Positions 53,542 through 63,839 of a stretch of 64,000 bases of DNA are shown in pieces (within the stretch, counting starts at the first letter, position 1; each line of letters begins with the position of its first letter). The notes beneath the pieces are model-generated. The model was not told the DNA's origin and searched no databases. It worked only from the letters and a program-made list of their open reading frames with translations. The DNA is from Enemella evansiae (GTDB lineage: Bacteria > Actinomycetota > Actinomycetes > Propionibacteriales > Propionibacteriaceae). The DNA lies in the NCBI RefSeq assembly GCF_002250705.1, contig NZ_NMVP01000006.1:31054-95053 (forward strand). The letters run 5' to 3'. Both the position numbers and the translations under genes were made by a program.

Positions 53542-54807
53542 ATGTCGAACGACGACGTTGCGGTGCTCCAGGACGGCGAGTTCCGTGTCGAGTTGCCGGT
53601 CACCCCGGCCACCGAGGGCAACAGCGGCTACGGCATCGCCGCACTGATGAAGACCACCGGGAACACCACCCTGGACCCGGGCTTCACGAACACGGCGTCC
53701 TGCCGTTCGGCGATCACCTACATCGACGGCGATGCGGGCATCCTGCGTTACCGCGGTTACCCGATCGACCAGTTGGCCGAGCAGTCCAACTTCCTCGAGG
53801 TGGCCTGGCTGGTCATCAAAGGTGAGTTGCCGACCGCCGCCGAGCTGAAGGACTTCACCGACCAGATCCTCGCCCAGCGCGAGATCGACCCCGAGGTGAA
53901 GAACCTGTTCAAGGCCTTCCCCCGGGACACCCACCCGATGGCGATGCTGTCGGCCGGCATCATGGTCCTCGAGTCCTACAACCAGGACGCCGTCGCGGTG
54001 CGCGACGAGAAGCAGGTCGAGGCCGCGACCGTGCGCCTGATGGCGCAGGTACCGACGCTGGCGGCGTACATCTTCCGCTATGTCACCAACCAGGAGTTCA
54101 TCGAGGTCGACCCGAAGCTCGGCTACGTCGAGAACTTCCTGCGGATGTGCTTCGGCGACTCGGTCGATGAGAAGCAGGTCAAGGCGATGGACACCCTGCT
54201 GGTGCTGCACGCCGAGCACGAGCAGAACTGCTCCACCTCCACCGTGCGGCTGGTCGGCTCCGCGGACACCAACATCTTCGCCTCGATCGCCGCCGGCGTG
54301 AACGCGCTGTGGGGCCCGCGGCACGGCGGCGCCAACCAGGCGGTGCTGGAGATGCTGAGCGCGATCCACGAGTCGGACAACGACACCGCGACCTTCATGG
54401 AGAAGGTGAAGAACAAGGAGGACGGGGTCAAGCTGATGGGCTTCGGCCACCGGGTCTACAAGAACTACGACCCCCGTGCGGCCATCGTGAAGAAGCACAC
54501 CGACGAGATCCTCGCCGACACCGACAACGAGCTGCTGGACATCGCCAAGGGCCTGGAGGAGGTCGCCCTCAACGACGACTACTTCAAGTCCCGCAAGCTC
54601 TACCCGAACGTCGACTTCTACACCGGCCTGATCTATGCCGCGTTCGGCTTCCCGATGAACTACTTCACCGTGCTCTTCGCGCTCGGCCGGCTGCCCGGCT
54701 GGATCGCGCAGTGGCGCGAGATGATGGTCGACCCCGACAACAAGATCGGCCGCCCGCGGCAGGTCTACATCGGCGAGACCGAGCGGGACTACGCCAAGAA
54801 GGACTGA
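53542..54807 (+). CDS. gltA: Citrate synthase, type II
   Basis: 421 residues. Condenses acetyl-CoA with oxaloacetate. Catalytic His261 (GPRHGGAN), His303 ([13 protein letters not shown]) and Asp358 (PNVDFYTG) are all present. The N-terminal domain ([21 protein letters not shown]) marks the larger hexameric type II form. A GGGAGAA site precedes the ATG, and TAGGGT at 53503-53508 may be the -10 element. A hairpin terminator follows. Confidence 0.98.
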   Translation: MSNDDVAVLQDGEFRVELPVTPATEGNSGYGIAALMKTTGNTTLDPGFTNTASCRSAITYIDGDAGILRYRGYPIDQLAEQSNFLEVAWLVIKGELPTAAELKDFTDQILAQREIDPEVKNLFKAFPRDTHPMAMLSAGIMVLESYNQDAVAVRDEKQVEAATVRLMAQVPTLAAYIFRYVTNQEFIEVDPKLGYVENFLRMCFGDSVDEKQVKAMDTLLVLHAEHEQNCSTSTVRLVGSADTNIFASIAAGVNALWGPRHGGANQAVLEMLSAIHESDNDTATFMEKVKNKEDGVKLMGFGHRVYKNYDPRAAIVKKHTDEILADTDNELLDIAKGLEEVALNDDYFKSRKLYPNVDFYTGLIYAAFGFPMNYFTVLFALGRLPGWIAQWREMMVDPDNKIGRPRQVYIGETERDYAKKD

Positions 54808-54828
54808 CCTCGGCTGTCCGAGCGAGAA

Positions 54829-54856
54829 GGGCCGTCTCCCGGCAGGGAGGCGGCCC
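54829..54856 (+). terminator. Terminator hairpin after gltA
   Basis: GGGCCGTCTCCC pairs with GGGAGGCGGCCC around GGCA with one wobble pair. It lies 21 nt after the gltA stop. The rest of 54857-55085 is the rplM leader, in which no further gene is visible. Confidence 0.7.
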
Positions 54857-55085
54857 GTCTGCGTACCCGGCCGATTTGCCCGAAGCGCCCTCGGGGGCGT
54901 ACATTCATCTGCTGTTGCGCTCGGTCGCAAACGGGAGAGATTCGCCGCGAATCCCTTCGTCTGTCCGAAACTCTGGTTTCGAGATGCGGTGCCGTCTCCG
55001 GCGCGATCTCGTGCCGTCGAGGCCAGGGCACCGGGTGCTGAACCGCCAGCCGCTGAGAAATCAGCCCGAACGAAGAAGGTTCTAC

Positions 55086-55529
55086 GTGTCCACGTACAGC
55101 CCCAAGCCCGGCGAGGTCGACCGCAACTGGGTCGTCATCGACGCCTCCGACGTGGTGCTGGGTCGCCTCGCCACCACCGCCGCCACCCTGCTGCGCGGCA
55201 AGCACAAGCCGACCTTCGCCCCGCATGTCGACGGTGGCGATTTCGTGGTCGTCGTCAACGCCTCCAAGATCTCGCTGTCGGGCCACAAGCGCACCGACAA
55301 GATGGCCTACCGGCACTCCGGTCGCCCGGGTGGCCTCAAGCAGACCCCCTACGGCGAACTGCTGGATCACGATCCGCGCAAGGCCGTCGAGCTCGCGGTC
55401 TGGGGCATGATGCCCAAGAACAAGCTGAGCCGGAAGCTGATGAAGAAGCTCAAGGTGTACGCCGGTCCGGAGCACCCGCACACCGCCCAGCAGCCGCAGC
55501 CGTACCAGATCACCCAGATCGCCCAGTGA
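55086..55529 (+). CDS. rplM: 50S ribosomal protein L13
   Basis: 147 residues, [21 protein letters not shown] then [20 protein letters not shown], ending with the [16 protein letters not shown] motif. Early 50S assembly protein; an autoregulator of its operon in some bacteria. The GTG start follows a GAAGAAGG site. Co-transcribed with rpsI 17 nt downstream. Confidence 0.99.
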   Translation: MSTYSPKPGEVDRNWVVIDASDVVLGRLATTAATLLRGKHKPTFAPHVDGGDFVVVVNASKISLSGHKRTDKMAYRHSGRPGGLKQTPYGELLDHDPRKAVELAVWGMMPKNKLSRKLMKKLKVYAGPEHPHTAQQPQPYQITQIAQ

Positions 55530-55546
55530 ACCCGGGAGAACCGCAG

Positions 55547-56068
55547 ATGTCTGAGAACACCACCGAGAACGAGACCCTCGACGGCGTCACCCCGTTCACC
55601 GAGGGCGAGCGCGAGATCAGCTACCGCTCCGAGGCCGGCGCCGCATCCGCCGCGCAGGCCACCGAGCGGCCCGCCGTGGTCGCCCCCGGCCAGGCCACCG
55701 GCCGCCGCAAGGAGGCCATCGCCCGCGTCCGGATCGTCCCCGGTTCCGGCCAGTGGACCATCAACGGCCGCGCGCTGGATGACTACTTCCCGAACAAGGT
55801 GCACCAGCAGATCGTCTCCGAGCCCTTCGCGACCGCCCAGGTCGACGGCTCCTACGACGTGATCGCCCGCATCCACGGCGGCGGCATCACCGGCCAGGCC
55901 GGTGCACTGCGGCTCGGCGTGGCCCGCGCCCTGAACGCGGTGGACGCCGAGGCGTCCCGCCCGTCGCTGAAGAAGGCCGGCATGCTGACCCGCGATGCGC
56001 GGATCAAGGAACGCAAGAAGGCTGGCCTGAAGAAGGCCCGCAAGGCGCCGCAGTACAGCAAGCGCTGA
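55547..56068 (+). CDS. rpsI: 30S ribosomal protein S9
   Basis: 173 residues. A 45-residue acidic/Ala-rich N-terminal extension precedes the core ([21 protein letters not shown]), ending with the invariant [12 protein letters not shown] that touches P-site tRNA. The extension is common among actinomycetes. 16 nt before glmM. Confidence 0.99.
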   Translation: MSENTTENETLDGVTPFTEGEREISYRSEAGAASAAQATERPAVVAPGQATGRRKEAIARVRIVPGSGQWTINGRALDDYFPNKVHQQIVSEPFATAQVDGSYDVIARIHGGGITGQAGALRLGVARALNAVDAEASRPSLKKAGMLTRDARIKERKKAGLKKARKAPQYSKR

Positions 56069-56084
56069 TCGGCGGAGCGCTGCC

Positions 56085-57434
56085 TTGGGCCGCCTGTTTG
56101 GTACCGATGGAGTCCGCGGTCGGGCGAATGTCGACCTGACCGCGGAACTCGCGCTGGACCTGTCCGTCGCCGCTGCCCACGTGCTGGGCGAGGCCGGGGT
56201 CTTCCGCGCCGCTCGACCGATCGCACTGGTGGGCCGCGACCCGCGCGCCTCCGGGGAATTCCTGGAGGCCGCGGTGATCGCCGGCCTGGCCAGCGCCGGG
56301 GTCGATGTGGTGCGCCTCGGCGTCGTCCCCACGCCGGGGGTGGCGTACCTGGTGAACAGCACCCGCGCCGAGCTCGGCGTGATGCTGTCGGCCAGTCACA
56401 ACCCGATGCCCGACAACGGGATCAAGTTCTTCTCCCGTGGTGGGGCGAAGCTCGATGATGTCGTCGAGGATGCGATCGAGTCCCGGATGCGGGAGCAGTG
56501 GCAGCGTCCGGTGGGGGCCGATGTGGGCCGGGTACGCCCGGACTACGACCTGGTCGAGCGGTATGTCGAGCATCTGGTCGGCAGCCTGGCCGGGGTACGC
56601 CTGGACGGCATCCATGTGGTCGTCGACTGCGCCAACGGTGCGGCCTTCCACACCGCCGTGGCGGCGTTCGAGAACGCCGGTGCGCAGGTGACCGCGATCC
56701 ACGCGGCACCGGACGGTACGAACATCAACAAGGATTCCGGCTCCACCCATCTGGGTGACCTGCAGGCCGCGGTGGTGGAACACGGTGCCGACCTCGGGAT
56801 CGGCCTGGACGGCGACGCCGATCGCTGCCTGGCGGTGGATGCCGCCGGCAACATCGTCGACGGTGACCAGGTGCTGGCGATCCTCGCGGTGGCGATGAAG
56901 CAGGCCGGCAAGCTGGTCAACGACACCGTGGTGGCCACCGTGATGAGCAACCTCGGCTTCGTCCGGGCGATGCGCGAGCACGGCATCACCGTCGACCAGA
57001 CCAAGGTCGGCGACCGCTACGTGCTCGAGTCGATGAAGGCCAACGGCTTCACCCTCGGCGGTGAGCAGTCCGGGCACGTGGTGATGAGCGAGTTCGCCAC
57101 CACCGGTGACGGGGTGCTCACCGGGCTGCACCTGATGGCCCAGATGGCGGTCGCCGGGCAGTCGCTGGCCGAGCTGGCGTCGGTGATGACCCGGATGCCG
57201 CAGGTGCTGGTGAACGTGTCCGGGGTGGACAAGTCCCGTGCCGGTATCCACCCCGACCTGGTCCAGGCCGTGCAGGCCGCCTCCCGCGATCTGGGGGACT
57301 CCGGGCGGGTGCTGCTGCGTCCGTCGGGTACCGAACAGCTGGTCCGGGTGATGGTCGAGGCCGACAGCCACGACCGGGCCCAGCGGGTCGCCGACCATCT
57401 CGCCGGGAAGGTACGCGAGTACCTGACGCTCTGA
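56085..57434 (+). CDS. glmM: Phosphoglucosamine mutase
   Basis: 449 residues. Converts glucosamine-6-phosphate to glucosamine-1-phosphate for UDP-GlcNAc synthesis. The active phosphoserine is Ser104 in [11 protein letters not shown]. The Mg loop reads [13 protein letters not shown], the sugar loop [13 protein letters not shown] and the phosphate loop [15 protein letters not shown] start. It follows rpsI in the common actinobacterial order, and glmS lies 3.8 kb downstream. Confidence 0.98.
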   Translation: MGRLFGTDGVRGRANVDLTAELALDLSVAAAHVLGEAGVFRAARPIALVGRDPRASGEFLEAAVIAGLASAGVDVVRLGVVPTPGVAYLVNSTRAELGVMLSASHNPMPDNGIKFFSRGGAKLDDVVEDAIESRMREQWQRPVGADVGRVRPDYDLVERYVEHLVGSLAGVRLDGIHVVVDCANGAAFHTAVAAFENAGAQVTAIHAAPDGTNINKDSGSTHLGDLQAAVVEHGADLGIGLDGDADRCLAVDAAGNIVDGDQVLAILAVAMKQAGKLVNDTVVATVMSNLGFVRAMREHGITVDQTKVGDRYVLESMKANGFTLGGEQSGHVVMSEFATTGDGVLTGLHLMAQMAVAGQSLAELASVMTRMPQVLVNVSGVDKSRAGIHPDLVQAVQAASRDLGDSGRVLLRPSGTEQLVRVMVEADSHDRAQRVADHLAGKVREYLTL

Positions 57435-57529
57435 GCGCGAGTTGTGCACAGGCGTTCGCCGGGCTCGGGTTCTCCACAGGGCGGGCCGCGAGCCCGAACG
57501 ATTCGGCGCCTCGGTCCCCATGGTGCTGC

Positions 57530-58416
57530 ATGGGGCAGCGGGCGCAGGTGCAGCAACTTCTGGCCGACCACGGCGGCGTGATCACGCTTCGGGATGCCCG
57601 GGGGGGCTTCGCGAGGCGGTGCGCTGGTTGGTACGCGCCGGCGATCTGGTCCCGCTCCTGCCCGGTTGCTATGCGGCGGCCGGGTTGGCCGATGAGCCGC
57701 TGATCCGCGCGGTCGCGATGCGCAGGTACGCACCCGATGCGGTCCTGATCGGTCGCTCGGCGGCGATGTTCACGGGCTGGCCTGAACTGGCGCCGACGAT
57801 GCTGACCGTCGCGGCGCCCCGACGGCGGGTGCCGTCACGTCATCCTGGTTATGTGTGGACCCGGCGCCCGATCGATCCCGAATGGGTTCAACAGTCCGGT
57901 GGGATCAGCTGCACGAACCAGTTCCTCACCGCAGTGGATCTGATTCCGGAGCTGGGTGGGCAACCGGTGGACGATGTGCTGCGCCGACACCGGGAGAACG
58001 GGGCCTGGGCGTTGGGGCAGCTGTGGCGGGCCTTCCATGCGCATCCGAACCGGCCGGGCAACACGGTGCGCCGCCAGATCCTTGAGGACTCCCGCGATCG
58101 GCCGTGGTCGGAGGCCGAGCGATTGGCACACCGGCTGCTCCGGGAAGCCGGACTTGACGGATTCCGGACCAACTTCCCGGTGAGTGTCGATGGCTCGCTG
58201 TTCTATCTGGATGTGGCATTCCCAGAGTTGAAGCTCGCGATCGAGATCAACGGCTTCGAGCGGCACGGTCAGCGCCAGGTGTTCGAGGACGACCATCCGC
58301 GGCGGAACTCGGTGACGCTCGACGGCTGGTTGGTCCTCGAGTTCACCTGGCGGATGATCACCGAGCACCCGGATCTCTTCGTGGCCACTGTGTTGCGCGG
58401 CATCGAGCAGCGCTGA
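57530..58416 (+). pseudogene. AbiEi-like/DUF559 gene interrupted by an apparent frameshift
   Basis: From the ATG at 57530 the frame reads MGQRAQVQQLLADHGGVITL, a typical AbiEi-type winged-helix start. It leaves frame at a run of seven G (57600-57606). The rest (LREAVRWLVRAGDLVPLLPG, then a C-terminal Vsr/DUF559-like domain with YLDVAFPELKLAIEINGFERHG) is in another frame to 58416. One added or lost G would restore a protein of about 295 residues. Either a real frameshift or a sequencing error in the homopolymer. An intact reading could instead begin downstream of the run and lack the first helix. Confidence 0.65.
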
Positions 58417-58529
58417 CCAATCGGTAGAACCCCATTTCTCGACCCCAGTCCGTGAGTGGTGACGAGCGGATGCGGGTTTGCGGGCCGCCCCCGGAAACGA
58501 GGGGCCAATTATGGGGTTTTACCGATAGG
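58417..58529. repeat. 113-bp intergenic element with terminal inverted repeats
   Basis: CCAATCGGTAGAACCCCAT (58417-58435) is complementary to 58511-58529 at 17 of 19 positions. The 75-base interior has no reading frame. The element fills the gap between the frameshifted gene and the TPR gene. No clear target-site duplication is visible. Confidence 0.7.
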
Positions 58530-58545
58530 TAAGGCGGATCGCGAC

Positions 58546-58995
58546 CTAGTCGGTCGAGGGGAGCAGCCCGGCCTCGCGCAGGAATACGAGGTACTTCGGA
58601 TCCTCGTCCTCGAAGATCTCGCGGCCCTCCTGCATGTAGGCCCCGATCAGGGCGTTGGCGGCCGCATCGGTATGACCGAGTTCGAGTTCGGTCTCGCCCA
58701 ATCGCAGCTGCACATAGGGATTCCCGAGGCCGCCGGGGCACTGGGATGCCTCGTAGAACGCATCGCGCGCCTCGGCATACCGGCCCGCGAAGAAGTGTGC
58801 GTCACCGATCGAGGCGTTCAACCAGGTCGAGGCCTCCCACTCCCGCTTGGGCTCGGGGATCAGTGCCAGACCGGCGCGGAAGCGGGCGAGTGCGCCGTCC
58901 CAGTCCTCCTCGTCGAGCAGATCGGTACCGGCCTCGGCCACCTCGTCCAGTTCATCGGCGATGTGCTGCGGCAGTTCCACCGGGGTCTCGCTCAT
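58546..58995 (-). CDS. TPR-like protein of the GH-E toxin locus
   Basis: 149 residues of helical repeats: LDEEDWDGALARFRAGLALIPEP, FFAGRYAEARDAFYEASQCPGG, VQLRLGETELELGHTDAAANAL. Homologous to the second half of the 292-residue protein at 38602. Its ATG at 58995 overlaps the stop of the preceding gene (ATGA), so the two TPR genes are coupled and lie downstream of the toxin gene. Probable immunity function, inferred from position and the repeated association. Confidence 0.75.
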   Translation of the reverse strand: MSETPVELPQHIADELDEVAEAGTDLLDEEDWDGALARFRAGLALIPEPKREWEASTWLNASIGDAHFFAGRYAEARDAFYEASQCPGGLGNPYVQLRLGETELELGHTDAAANALIGAYMQEGREIFEDEDPKYLVFLREAGLLPSTD

Positions 58996-59417
58996 TGCGG
59001 TCGTCCTCTCCTGGCCACGTCGAGATATTCCTTGCGTCCTTCGAAGACCGTCGGGCCGAACTCGTCGAGTACGTCGGTGAGGATGCGTTGGGCTTCGTCC
59101 TTCTTGCCGGTGTTGTAGTCGAGGATGCCGACGAGGATGCGGGTGGAGGGATCGTCGGGGCCGTACTGCTCGGTGTAGCGGGGGATCCACACGCGGAGCG
59201 CATCCCACTCACCGATTTCCTCCAGGGAATCGGTGCACCACCCGACCAGTCCCTGGGTCTCCCATTCCAACACCGGCCGAGGCAGGATCTTCCAGGTTTC
59301 CTCTGCGGCCTGTGCGAGCGCTGCACCGTCGCCGTCATCGATGGCCTTGTCCATCCGGGCTTCGAGTTCGTCGAGTTTGGGATCGAGCTCTTCAGGAAGA
59401 GGCTTGCGCTGATTCAC
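58992..59417 (-). CDS. TPR-like protein, probable immunity partner
   Basis: 141 residues (MNQRKPLPEELDPKLDELEA). Two or three TPR-like helical hairpins: AAEETWKILPRPVLEWETQGLV, then WIPRYTEQYGPDDPSTRILVGIL. It has the WxxLPxPxxxWE-type turn seen in the neighbouring TPR proteins. The GTG start follows GGAGGAAC, the same strong site as the WHH toxin gene. It lies between the nuclease toxin gene and the second TPR gene, on the same strand. Confidence 0.72.
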   Translation of the reverse strand: MNQRKPLPEELDPKLDELEARMDKAIDDGDGAALAQAAEETWKILPRPVLEWETQGLVGWCTDSLEEIGEWDALRVWIPRYTEQYGPDDPSTRILVGILDYNTGKKDEAQRILTDVLDEFGPTVFEGRKEYLDVARRGRPQ

Positions 59418-59489
59418 GGTGTTCCTCCTTGTCGTTGCATCGCCACATTAACGCCCGCAATTCGGACCTGCCGAAGCCTGTTCGCACCG

Positions 59490-60077
59490 TCATGGGATCT
59501 CAGCCGTGTCGTGCGAGGGGGCGGCATTGCGATACCGATTGGAGTTGGTGCGGCCCCTTGCCATGTTGTCGGGACCATACTCGAACTCGTAGTTGTCCGG
59601 ATCGTTCATCCAATCGCGGTTCTGCTGCGGGCTCGTTCGACTGCCACGAGTGGTCCAGTGATCCACGGCATCGACCGGGTTGTGGCCCATGTGAGCCTGC
59701 TTGAGCGGGCGAAGTGTGCCGTTCGCGTCCCGGATTCGCAGCTTGTTCAGGTCTCTGGGCGTCAAACCGTTGGGGTAGTTGTCTGGATTGATGGGCCGGC
59801 CGCGGGCATCGAAGATCTTGCCCCTCTCCGCCATCCGCTTGAAGACCTTCTGACCGGTATCCGAGAGCTTTCCCGGGGTCTTCCCGAGGAACTTCTCCCG
59901 CAGCCGCTTGGTCTTCTTGAAGGTGTTCGGATCCACCCCGCTCTTCGCGATCCGCCGGGCCACCTCATCGGCGCTCTTCGCGCCCTTGGTGAAGGTTCGC
60001 GGGATGCGCAGATAGTCATCCGCGTACTTCAGGATGAAGCCACCAGCGGTCTTGGCGACCGTGCCCTTGCCGCTCAT
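59490..60077 (-). CDS. HNH/EndoVII-superfamily nuclease toxin, GH-E type
   Basis: 195 residues. The N-terminus MSGKGTVAKTAGGFILKY recalls the WHH toxin's MGKGTALKGF. The C-terminal half fits the GH-E nuclease pattern: AHMGHNPVDAVDHW (Gly131, His132), then WMNDPDNYEFEYGPDNMARGR with Glu166 and the terminal Asn-x-x-Arg-Gly. No secretion or delivery domain is visible. The two TPR genes downstream on the same strand are the likely antidotes. Its own start has no family-A repeat, but a repeat cluster lies just upstream. Confidence 0.8.
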   Translation of the reverse strand: MSGKGTVAKTAGGFILKYADDYLRIPRTFTKGAKSADEVARRIAKSGVDPNTFKKTKRLREKFLGKTPGKLSDTGQKVFKRMAERGKIFDARGRPINPDNYPNGLTPRDLNKLRIRDANGTLRPLKQAHMGHNPVDAVDHWTTRGSRTSPQQNRDWMNDPDNYEFEYGPDNMARGRTNSNRYRNAAPSHDTAEIP

Positions 60078-60117
60078 CGATGCCCTCTCACGGTGTCACG
60101 GTAGGCAGCGCAGGGGT

Positions 60118-60228
60118 CACCCGCTGGCTTCGACTCGCTGCGCTCGCTCAGCCGGCGTACCAGGGCGGCTGCGCTCGCTCAGCCGGCGTACCGGGGCGGC
60201 TGCGCTCGCTCAGCCGGCGTACCCTTCA
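60118..60228. repeat. Dispersed repeat family A, three tandem copies
   Basis: GGCTGCGCTCGCTCAGCCGG with CGTACC, repeated with a period close to 36 bp, between the toxin gene and the end of coaA. The first copy begins GGCTTCGACTCGCTGCGCTC. Confidence 0.8.
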
Positions 60229-61206
60229 CACCTTGCGGATGCGTACCCACTTCACCTCGTGGTTCTCACCCTTGCGCAGGATCGCGGTGGCGCGGGAGCG
60301 GGTGGTGCGGATGTTCAGCGCCAGGTTGGGGCCATTGATGGTGTCCCAGATGTCACCGGCCAGCTGGACCGCCTGCTCGTCGCTGAGCTCGGCGTACTTG
60401 CGGAAGTAGGAGCGCGGATCGCGGAAGGCGGTCTCCCGCAGCCGCATGAACCGCTGCAGGTACCAGCGTTTGATGTCGGCATCGGCGGCGTCCACATAGA
60501 CCGAGAAGTCGAAGAAGTCGCTGACCGCCAATCCGGTCCTGCCGTCGGAGCGCTGCCGTGCCGGTTGCAGCACGTTCAGCCCCTCGACGATCAGGATGTC
60601 GGGGGAGCGGACGGTCACCTGCGCACCCGGGACGATGTCGTAGACCAGGTGTGAGTAGACCGGCGCGCTGACCTCCGGACGCCCGGACTTCACCTCCATC
60701 ACGAAGCGTTGCAGCGCCCGCTGGTCATAGGACTCGGGGAAGCCCTTGCGGTTCATCAGCCCGCGGCGCTGCAGTTCGGCATTCGGGTGCAGGAAGCCGT
60801 CGGTGGTGATCAGCTCGACCCGCGGGTGCTCCGGCCAGCGCGACAACAGGGCCTGCAGCAGCCGGGCGGTGGTCGACTTGCCGACCGCGACCGAGCCGGC
60901 GACGCCGATCACGAAGGGGGTACGCCGGCTGCTGATCCCCAGGAATTCGTTGGTGGAGGCGTACAACTCACCGGTGTGCTGCTCGTAGAGGGAGAGCAAC
61001 CGGGTGAGTGGCAGGTAGACCTCCGCGACCTCCTGCAGGCTGATCGGATCGCCCAGGCCGCGGAGCGCGTCGAGCATTCCCTGGTCGACGGTCATCGGCA
61101 CCCGGGGGGCCATCTCGGTCCAATCGGCCCGGGCTATCTGCACGTAGGGACTTGATACCTCCTCGCGCACCCCGCCGTCGGATCTGCCCTCTTCGTCGGA
61201 CGCCAT
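60226..61206 (-). CDS. coaA: Pantothenate kinase, type I
   Basis: 326 residues. First step of CoA synthesis. P-loop [46 protein letters not shown] is the type I signature (read in two parts), and GLNVLQPAR is also typical. I chose the ATG at 61206 ([12 protein letters not shown]); an ATG three codons upstream is possible. It is divergent from glmS with only 46 nt between the start codons. Confidence 0.97.
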   Translation of the reverse strand: MASDEEGRSDGGVREEVSSPYVQIARADWTEMAPRVPMTVDQGMLDALRGLGDPISLQEVAEVYLPLTRLLSLYEQHTGELYASTNEFLGISSRRTPFVIGVAGSVAVGKSTTARLLQALLSRWPEHPRVELITTDGFLHPNAELQRRGLMNRKGFPESYDQRALQRFVMEVKSGRPEVSAPVYSHLVYDIVPGAQVTVRSPDILIVEGLNVLQPARQRSDGRTGLAVSDFFDFSVYVDAADADIKRWYLQRFMRLRETAFRDPRSYFRKYAELSDEQAVQLAGDIWDTINGPNLALNIRTTRSRATAILRKGENHEVKWVRIRKV

Positions 61207-61239
61207 GCTCCGCATTCTGCCGTACGTGGACCGGGCAAG

Positions 61240-61245
61240 TACGCT
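61240..61245 (+). promoter_or_regulatory. -10 hexamer TACGCT, leaderless promoter of glmS
   Basis: Ends seven bases before the glmS ATG at 61253. A TTCTGC 19 bases upstream is a weak -35 candidate. It sits inside the 46-bp divergent coaA-glmS intergenic region. Confidence 0.5.
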
Positions 61246-61252
61246 CGTGCCC

Positions 61253-63097
61253 ATGTGTGGAATTGTGGGTTACGTCGGTCACCGGTCGGCCACCGAGGTG
61301 GTCGTCGAGGGGCTGCGCCGACTGGAATACCGGGGCTATGACTCCGCCGGGATCGCGCTGGTCGCCGAGGACAAGATCGTCTCGGCGAAGAAGGCCGGCA
61401 AGCTGACCAATCTCGAGACCGCGCTGGCCGCCGAGCCGCTGCCGGAATCCGGTACCGGTATCGGGCACACCCGCTGGGCCACCCACGGCGCCCCCAACGA
61501 CATCAACGCCCATCCGCACCTGTCCGCCTCCGGCCGGGTCGCGCTGATCCACAACGGGATCATCGAGAACTTCGCCGCGCTGCGTGCCGAACTGCTGGCC
61601 GAGGACATCGAACTGGTCTCCGAGACCGATACAGAGGTGGTCGCCCAGCTGCTCGGCCGCGAGGTCGACGGCGGTACCGATCTGCCGACCGCGATGCGCC
61701 GCGTCTGCCACCGGCTGGAGGGTGCATTCACCCTGGTCGCGGTCGATGCCAGCGACCCCTCCCGGGTGGTCGCCGCCCGCCGCAACTCCCCGCTGGTGGT
61801 CGGCGTCGGCGAGGGTGAGAACTTCGTCGCCTCCGATGTCGCCGCCTTCATCGAGTTCACCCGCGAGGCGATCGAGCTAGGCCAGGACCAGATGGTGGTG
61901 ATCACCGCCGACGACTGGACCGTCACCGACTTCGACGGCAATCCGGCCGAGGTACGCCCCTTCCACGTCGACTGGGATCTGTCGGCCGCCGAGAAGGACG
62001 GCTACGACTGGTTCATGCGCAAGGAGATCCACGAGCAGCCCAAGGCGCTCGCGGACACCCTCCTCGGCCGGTACGCCCCCGATGGTGCGTTGGCGCTCGA
62101 CGAGCTGCGGATCTCCCAGGCCGACCTGCGCAGCATCCGCCGGATCGTCATCATCGGCTGCGGCACCGCGCACTACGCCGGGATGGTGGCCAAGTACGCC
62201 ATCGAACACTGGACCCGGGTGCCCTGCGAGGTCGAGCTGGCCAGCGAGTTCCGTTACCGCGACCCGATCGTCGGCCCGGACACCCTGGTCGTGGCGATCT
62301 CCCAGTCCGGGGAGACCGCCGACACGCTGATGGCGATCCGGCACGCCCGCGAACAGGGCTCGAAGGTGCTGGCGATCTGCAACACCAACGGTTCCACCAT
62401 CCCGCGCGAGTCGGATGCGGTGATCTACACCCACGCCGGGCCGGAGATCGGGGTCGCCTCCACCAAGGGCTTCCTCACCCAGGTGCTGGCCTGCTATCTG
62501 CTGGGGCTCTACCTCGCCCAGGTGAAGGGCACCAAGTTCGGCGACGAGATCGCCCAGGTGATGGGTGAACTGGAGCAGATGCCGGAGCTGATCCAGCAGG
62601 TGCTGGACGAGCAGCAGCCGGTGCTCGACCTGGCCGAGGCACTCACCGGTCAGCCGTCGGTGCTCTTCCTCGGCCGACATGCCGGCTTCCCCGTGGCCCT
62701 GGAGGGTGCGCTGAAGCTGAAGGAGCTCGCCTACATCCACGCCGAGGGATTCGCCGCCGGTGAGCTGAAGCACGGCCCGATCGCGGTCATCGACAAGGAC
62801 CTGCCGGTGTTCGTGGTCGTCCCGCCGCGCGGCCGGGACATGCTGCACGACAAGGTCGTCTCCAACATCCAGGAGATCCGCGCCCGCGGCGCCCGGACCA
62901 TCGTGCTCGCCGAGGCCGAGGACGACGAGGTGGCCCCGTACGCCGACGTGCTGATCGGGTTGCCCAAGGTGCAGACCCTGCTGCAGCCGCTGGTCGCCAC
63001 CGTGCCGCTGCAGATCTTCGCCTGCGAGCTCGCCACCCGGCTCGGCCACGACGTCGACCAGCCGCGCAACCTGGCCAAGTCCGTCACGGTGGAGTGA
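61253..63097 (+). CDS. glmS: Glutamine-fructose-6-phosphate aminotransferase (isomerising)
   Basis: 614 residues. Makes glucosamine-6-phosphate, the substrate of GlmM. The N-terminal glutaminase has Cys2 as nucleophile (MCGIVGYVG), with HTRWATHG and the SETDTEV segment. Two SIS domains follow ([29 protein letters not shown]), and the C-terminus ends [10 protein letters not shown] chose the ATG at 61253, since Cys must be residue 2; the open frame extends upstream to 61205. It continues the amino-sugar theme started by glmM. Confidence 0.98.
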   Translation: MCGIVGYVGHRSATEVVVEGLRRLEYRGYDSAGIALVAEDKIVSAKKAGKLTNLETALAAEPLPESGTGIGHTRWATHGAPNDINAHPHLSASGRVALIHNGIIENFAALRAELLAEDIELVSETDTEVVAQLLGREVDGGTDLPTAMRRVCHRLEGAFTLVAVDASDPSRVVAARRNSPLVVGVGEGENFVASDVAAFIEFTREAIELGQDQMVVITADDWTVTDFDGNPAEVRPFHVDWDLSAAEKDGYDWFMRKEIHEQPKALADTLLGRYAPDGALALDELRISQADLRSIRRIVIIGCGTAHYAGMVAKYAIEHWTRVPCEVELASEFRYRDPIVGPDTLVVAISQSGETADTLMAIRHAREQGSKVLAICNTNGSTIPRESDAVIYTHAGPEIGVASTKGFLTQVLACYLLGLYLAQVKGTKFGDEIAQVMGELEQMPELIQQVLDEQQPVLDLAEALTGQPSVLFLGRHAGFPVALEGALKLKELAYIHAEGFAAGELKHGPIAVIDKDLPVFVVVPPRGRDMLHDKVVSNIQEIRARGARTIVLAEAEDDEVAPYADVLIGLPKVQTLLQPLVATVPLQIFACELATRLGHDVDQPRNLAKSVTVE

Positions 63098-63099
63098 GA

Positions 63100-63145
63100 T
63101 TCGCGCCACGCCGGTTGAGCGAGCGAGGCACGAGCGAGTCGAAAC
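63100..63145. repeat. Dispersed repeat family A, single copy
   Basis: GCCGGTTGAGCGAGCGAGGC followed by ACGAGCGAGTCGAAACC, in the 51-bp gap between glmS and yigZ. Confidence 0.75.
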
Positions 63146-63148
63146 CAG

Positions 63149-63787
63149 GTGACCTATCTGACGCTGGCGGCCGGTACCGCCCCCGCCGCGGAGATCGAGG
63201 TGAAGCGATCGCGGTTCCTCGCGGTCGTGCGGCGAGTCGATGACGAGGCCGCGGCCCGTGCGGTGATCGAGGAGCAACGGCGTACCCATCGCGATGCGCG
63301 GCATCACTGCACCGCGTTCATCCTCGGACCGGCGCCGGCGATCATGCGCTCCAACGACGACGGCGAACCCAGCGGTACCGCGGGTGCGCCGATGCTGGAA
63401 ATCCTGCGTGGCAAGGAACTCTCCGATGTGGTGGCGGTGGTGACCCGTTGGTTCGGCGGCACCCTGCTCGGTACCGGTGGGCTGACCCGGGCGTACGGTG
63501 ACGCCGTCCGGGCGGCGCTCGAGGGTGCGCGGCTGGTACGCCGGGTCGAGTGGGTCCGGTTGGACCTCGACCTGCCGCACGCCGACGCCGGCCGCGTCGA
63601 GGCCGAGCTGCGCGATGCCGGGGTGGCCGTCCTCGGCGCCGATTACGGCGCGTCGGTCCGGCTGCGGCTGACCGCCGATGACCCCGATGCGCTGACCGCG
63701 CGGATCGCCGAACTCACCGCCGGAGCGAGTGCGCCGATCCCCGCCGGTTCGGTCTGGGTCGACCTGCCCGTCACGGTCATCGAGTAG
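63149..63787 (+). CDS. YigZ/IMPACT-family protein
   Basis: 212 residues. The N-terminal UPF0029 domain has KRSRFLAVVRRVDDEAAARAVI, HCTAFILG and the hallmark DDGEPSGTAGAPMLEIL, then VVTRWFGGTLLGTGGLTRAYG. The C-terminal DUF1949-like ferredoxin fold (about 135-205) completes it. The eukaryotic relative IMPACT regulates translation; the bacterial role is uncertain. The GTG start follows the repeat. The last codons (VTVIE-stop) coincide with the family-B repeat head. Confidence 0.93.
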   Translation: MTYLTLAAGTAPAAEIEVKRSRFLAVVRRVDDEAAARAVIEEQRRTHRDARHHCTAFILGPAPAIMRSNDDGEPSGTAGAPMLEILRGKELSDVVAVVTRWFGGTLLGTGGLTRAYGDAVRAALEGARLVRRVEWVRLDLDLPHADAGRVEAELRDAGVAVLGADYGASVRLRLTADDPDALTARIAELTAGASAPIPAGSVWVDLPVTVIE

Positions 63788-63822
63788 GCCGCCATGCGCA
63801 GCGGAGCGGAGCGATGGCGGCC
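63776..63822. repeat. Dispersed repeat family B, overlapping the yigZ stop codon
   Basis: ACGGTCATCGAGTAG supplies the TAG stop, followed by GCCGCCATGCGCAGCGGAGC and an inverted ATGGCGGCC. Confidence 0.75.
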
Positions 63823-63839
63823 GACGGTCCTATAGATCG

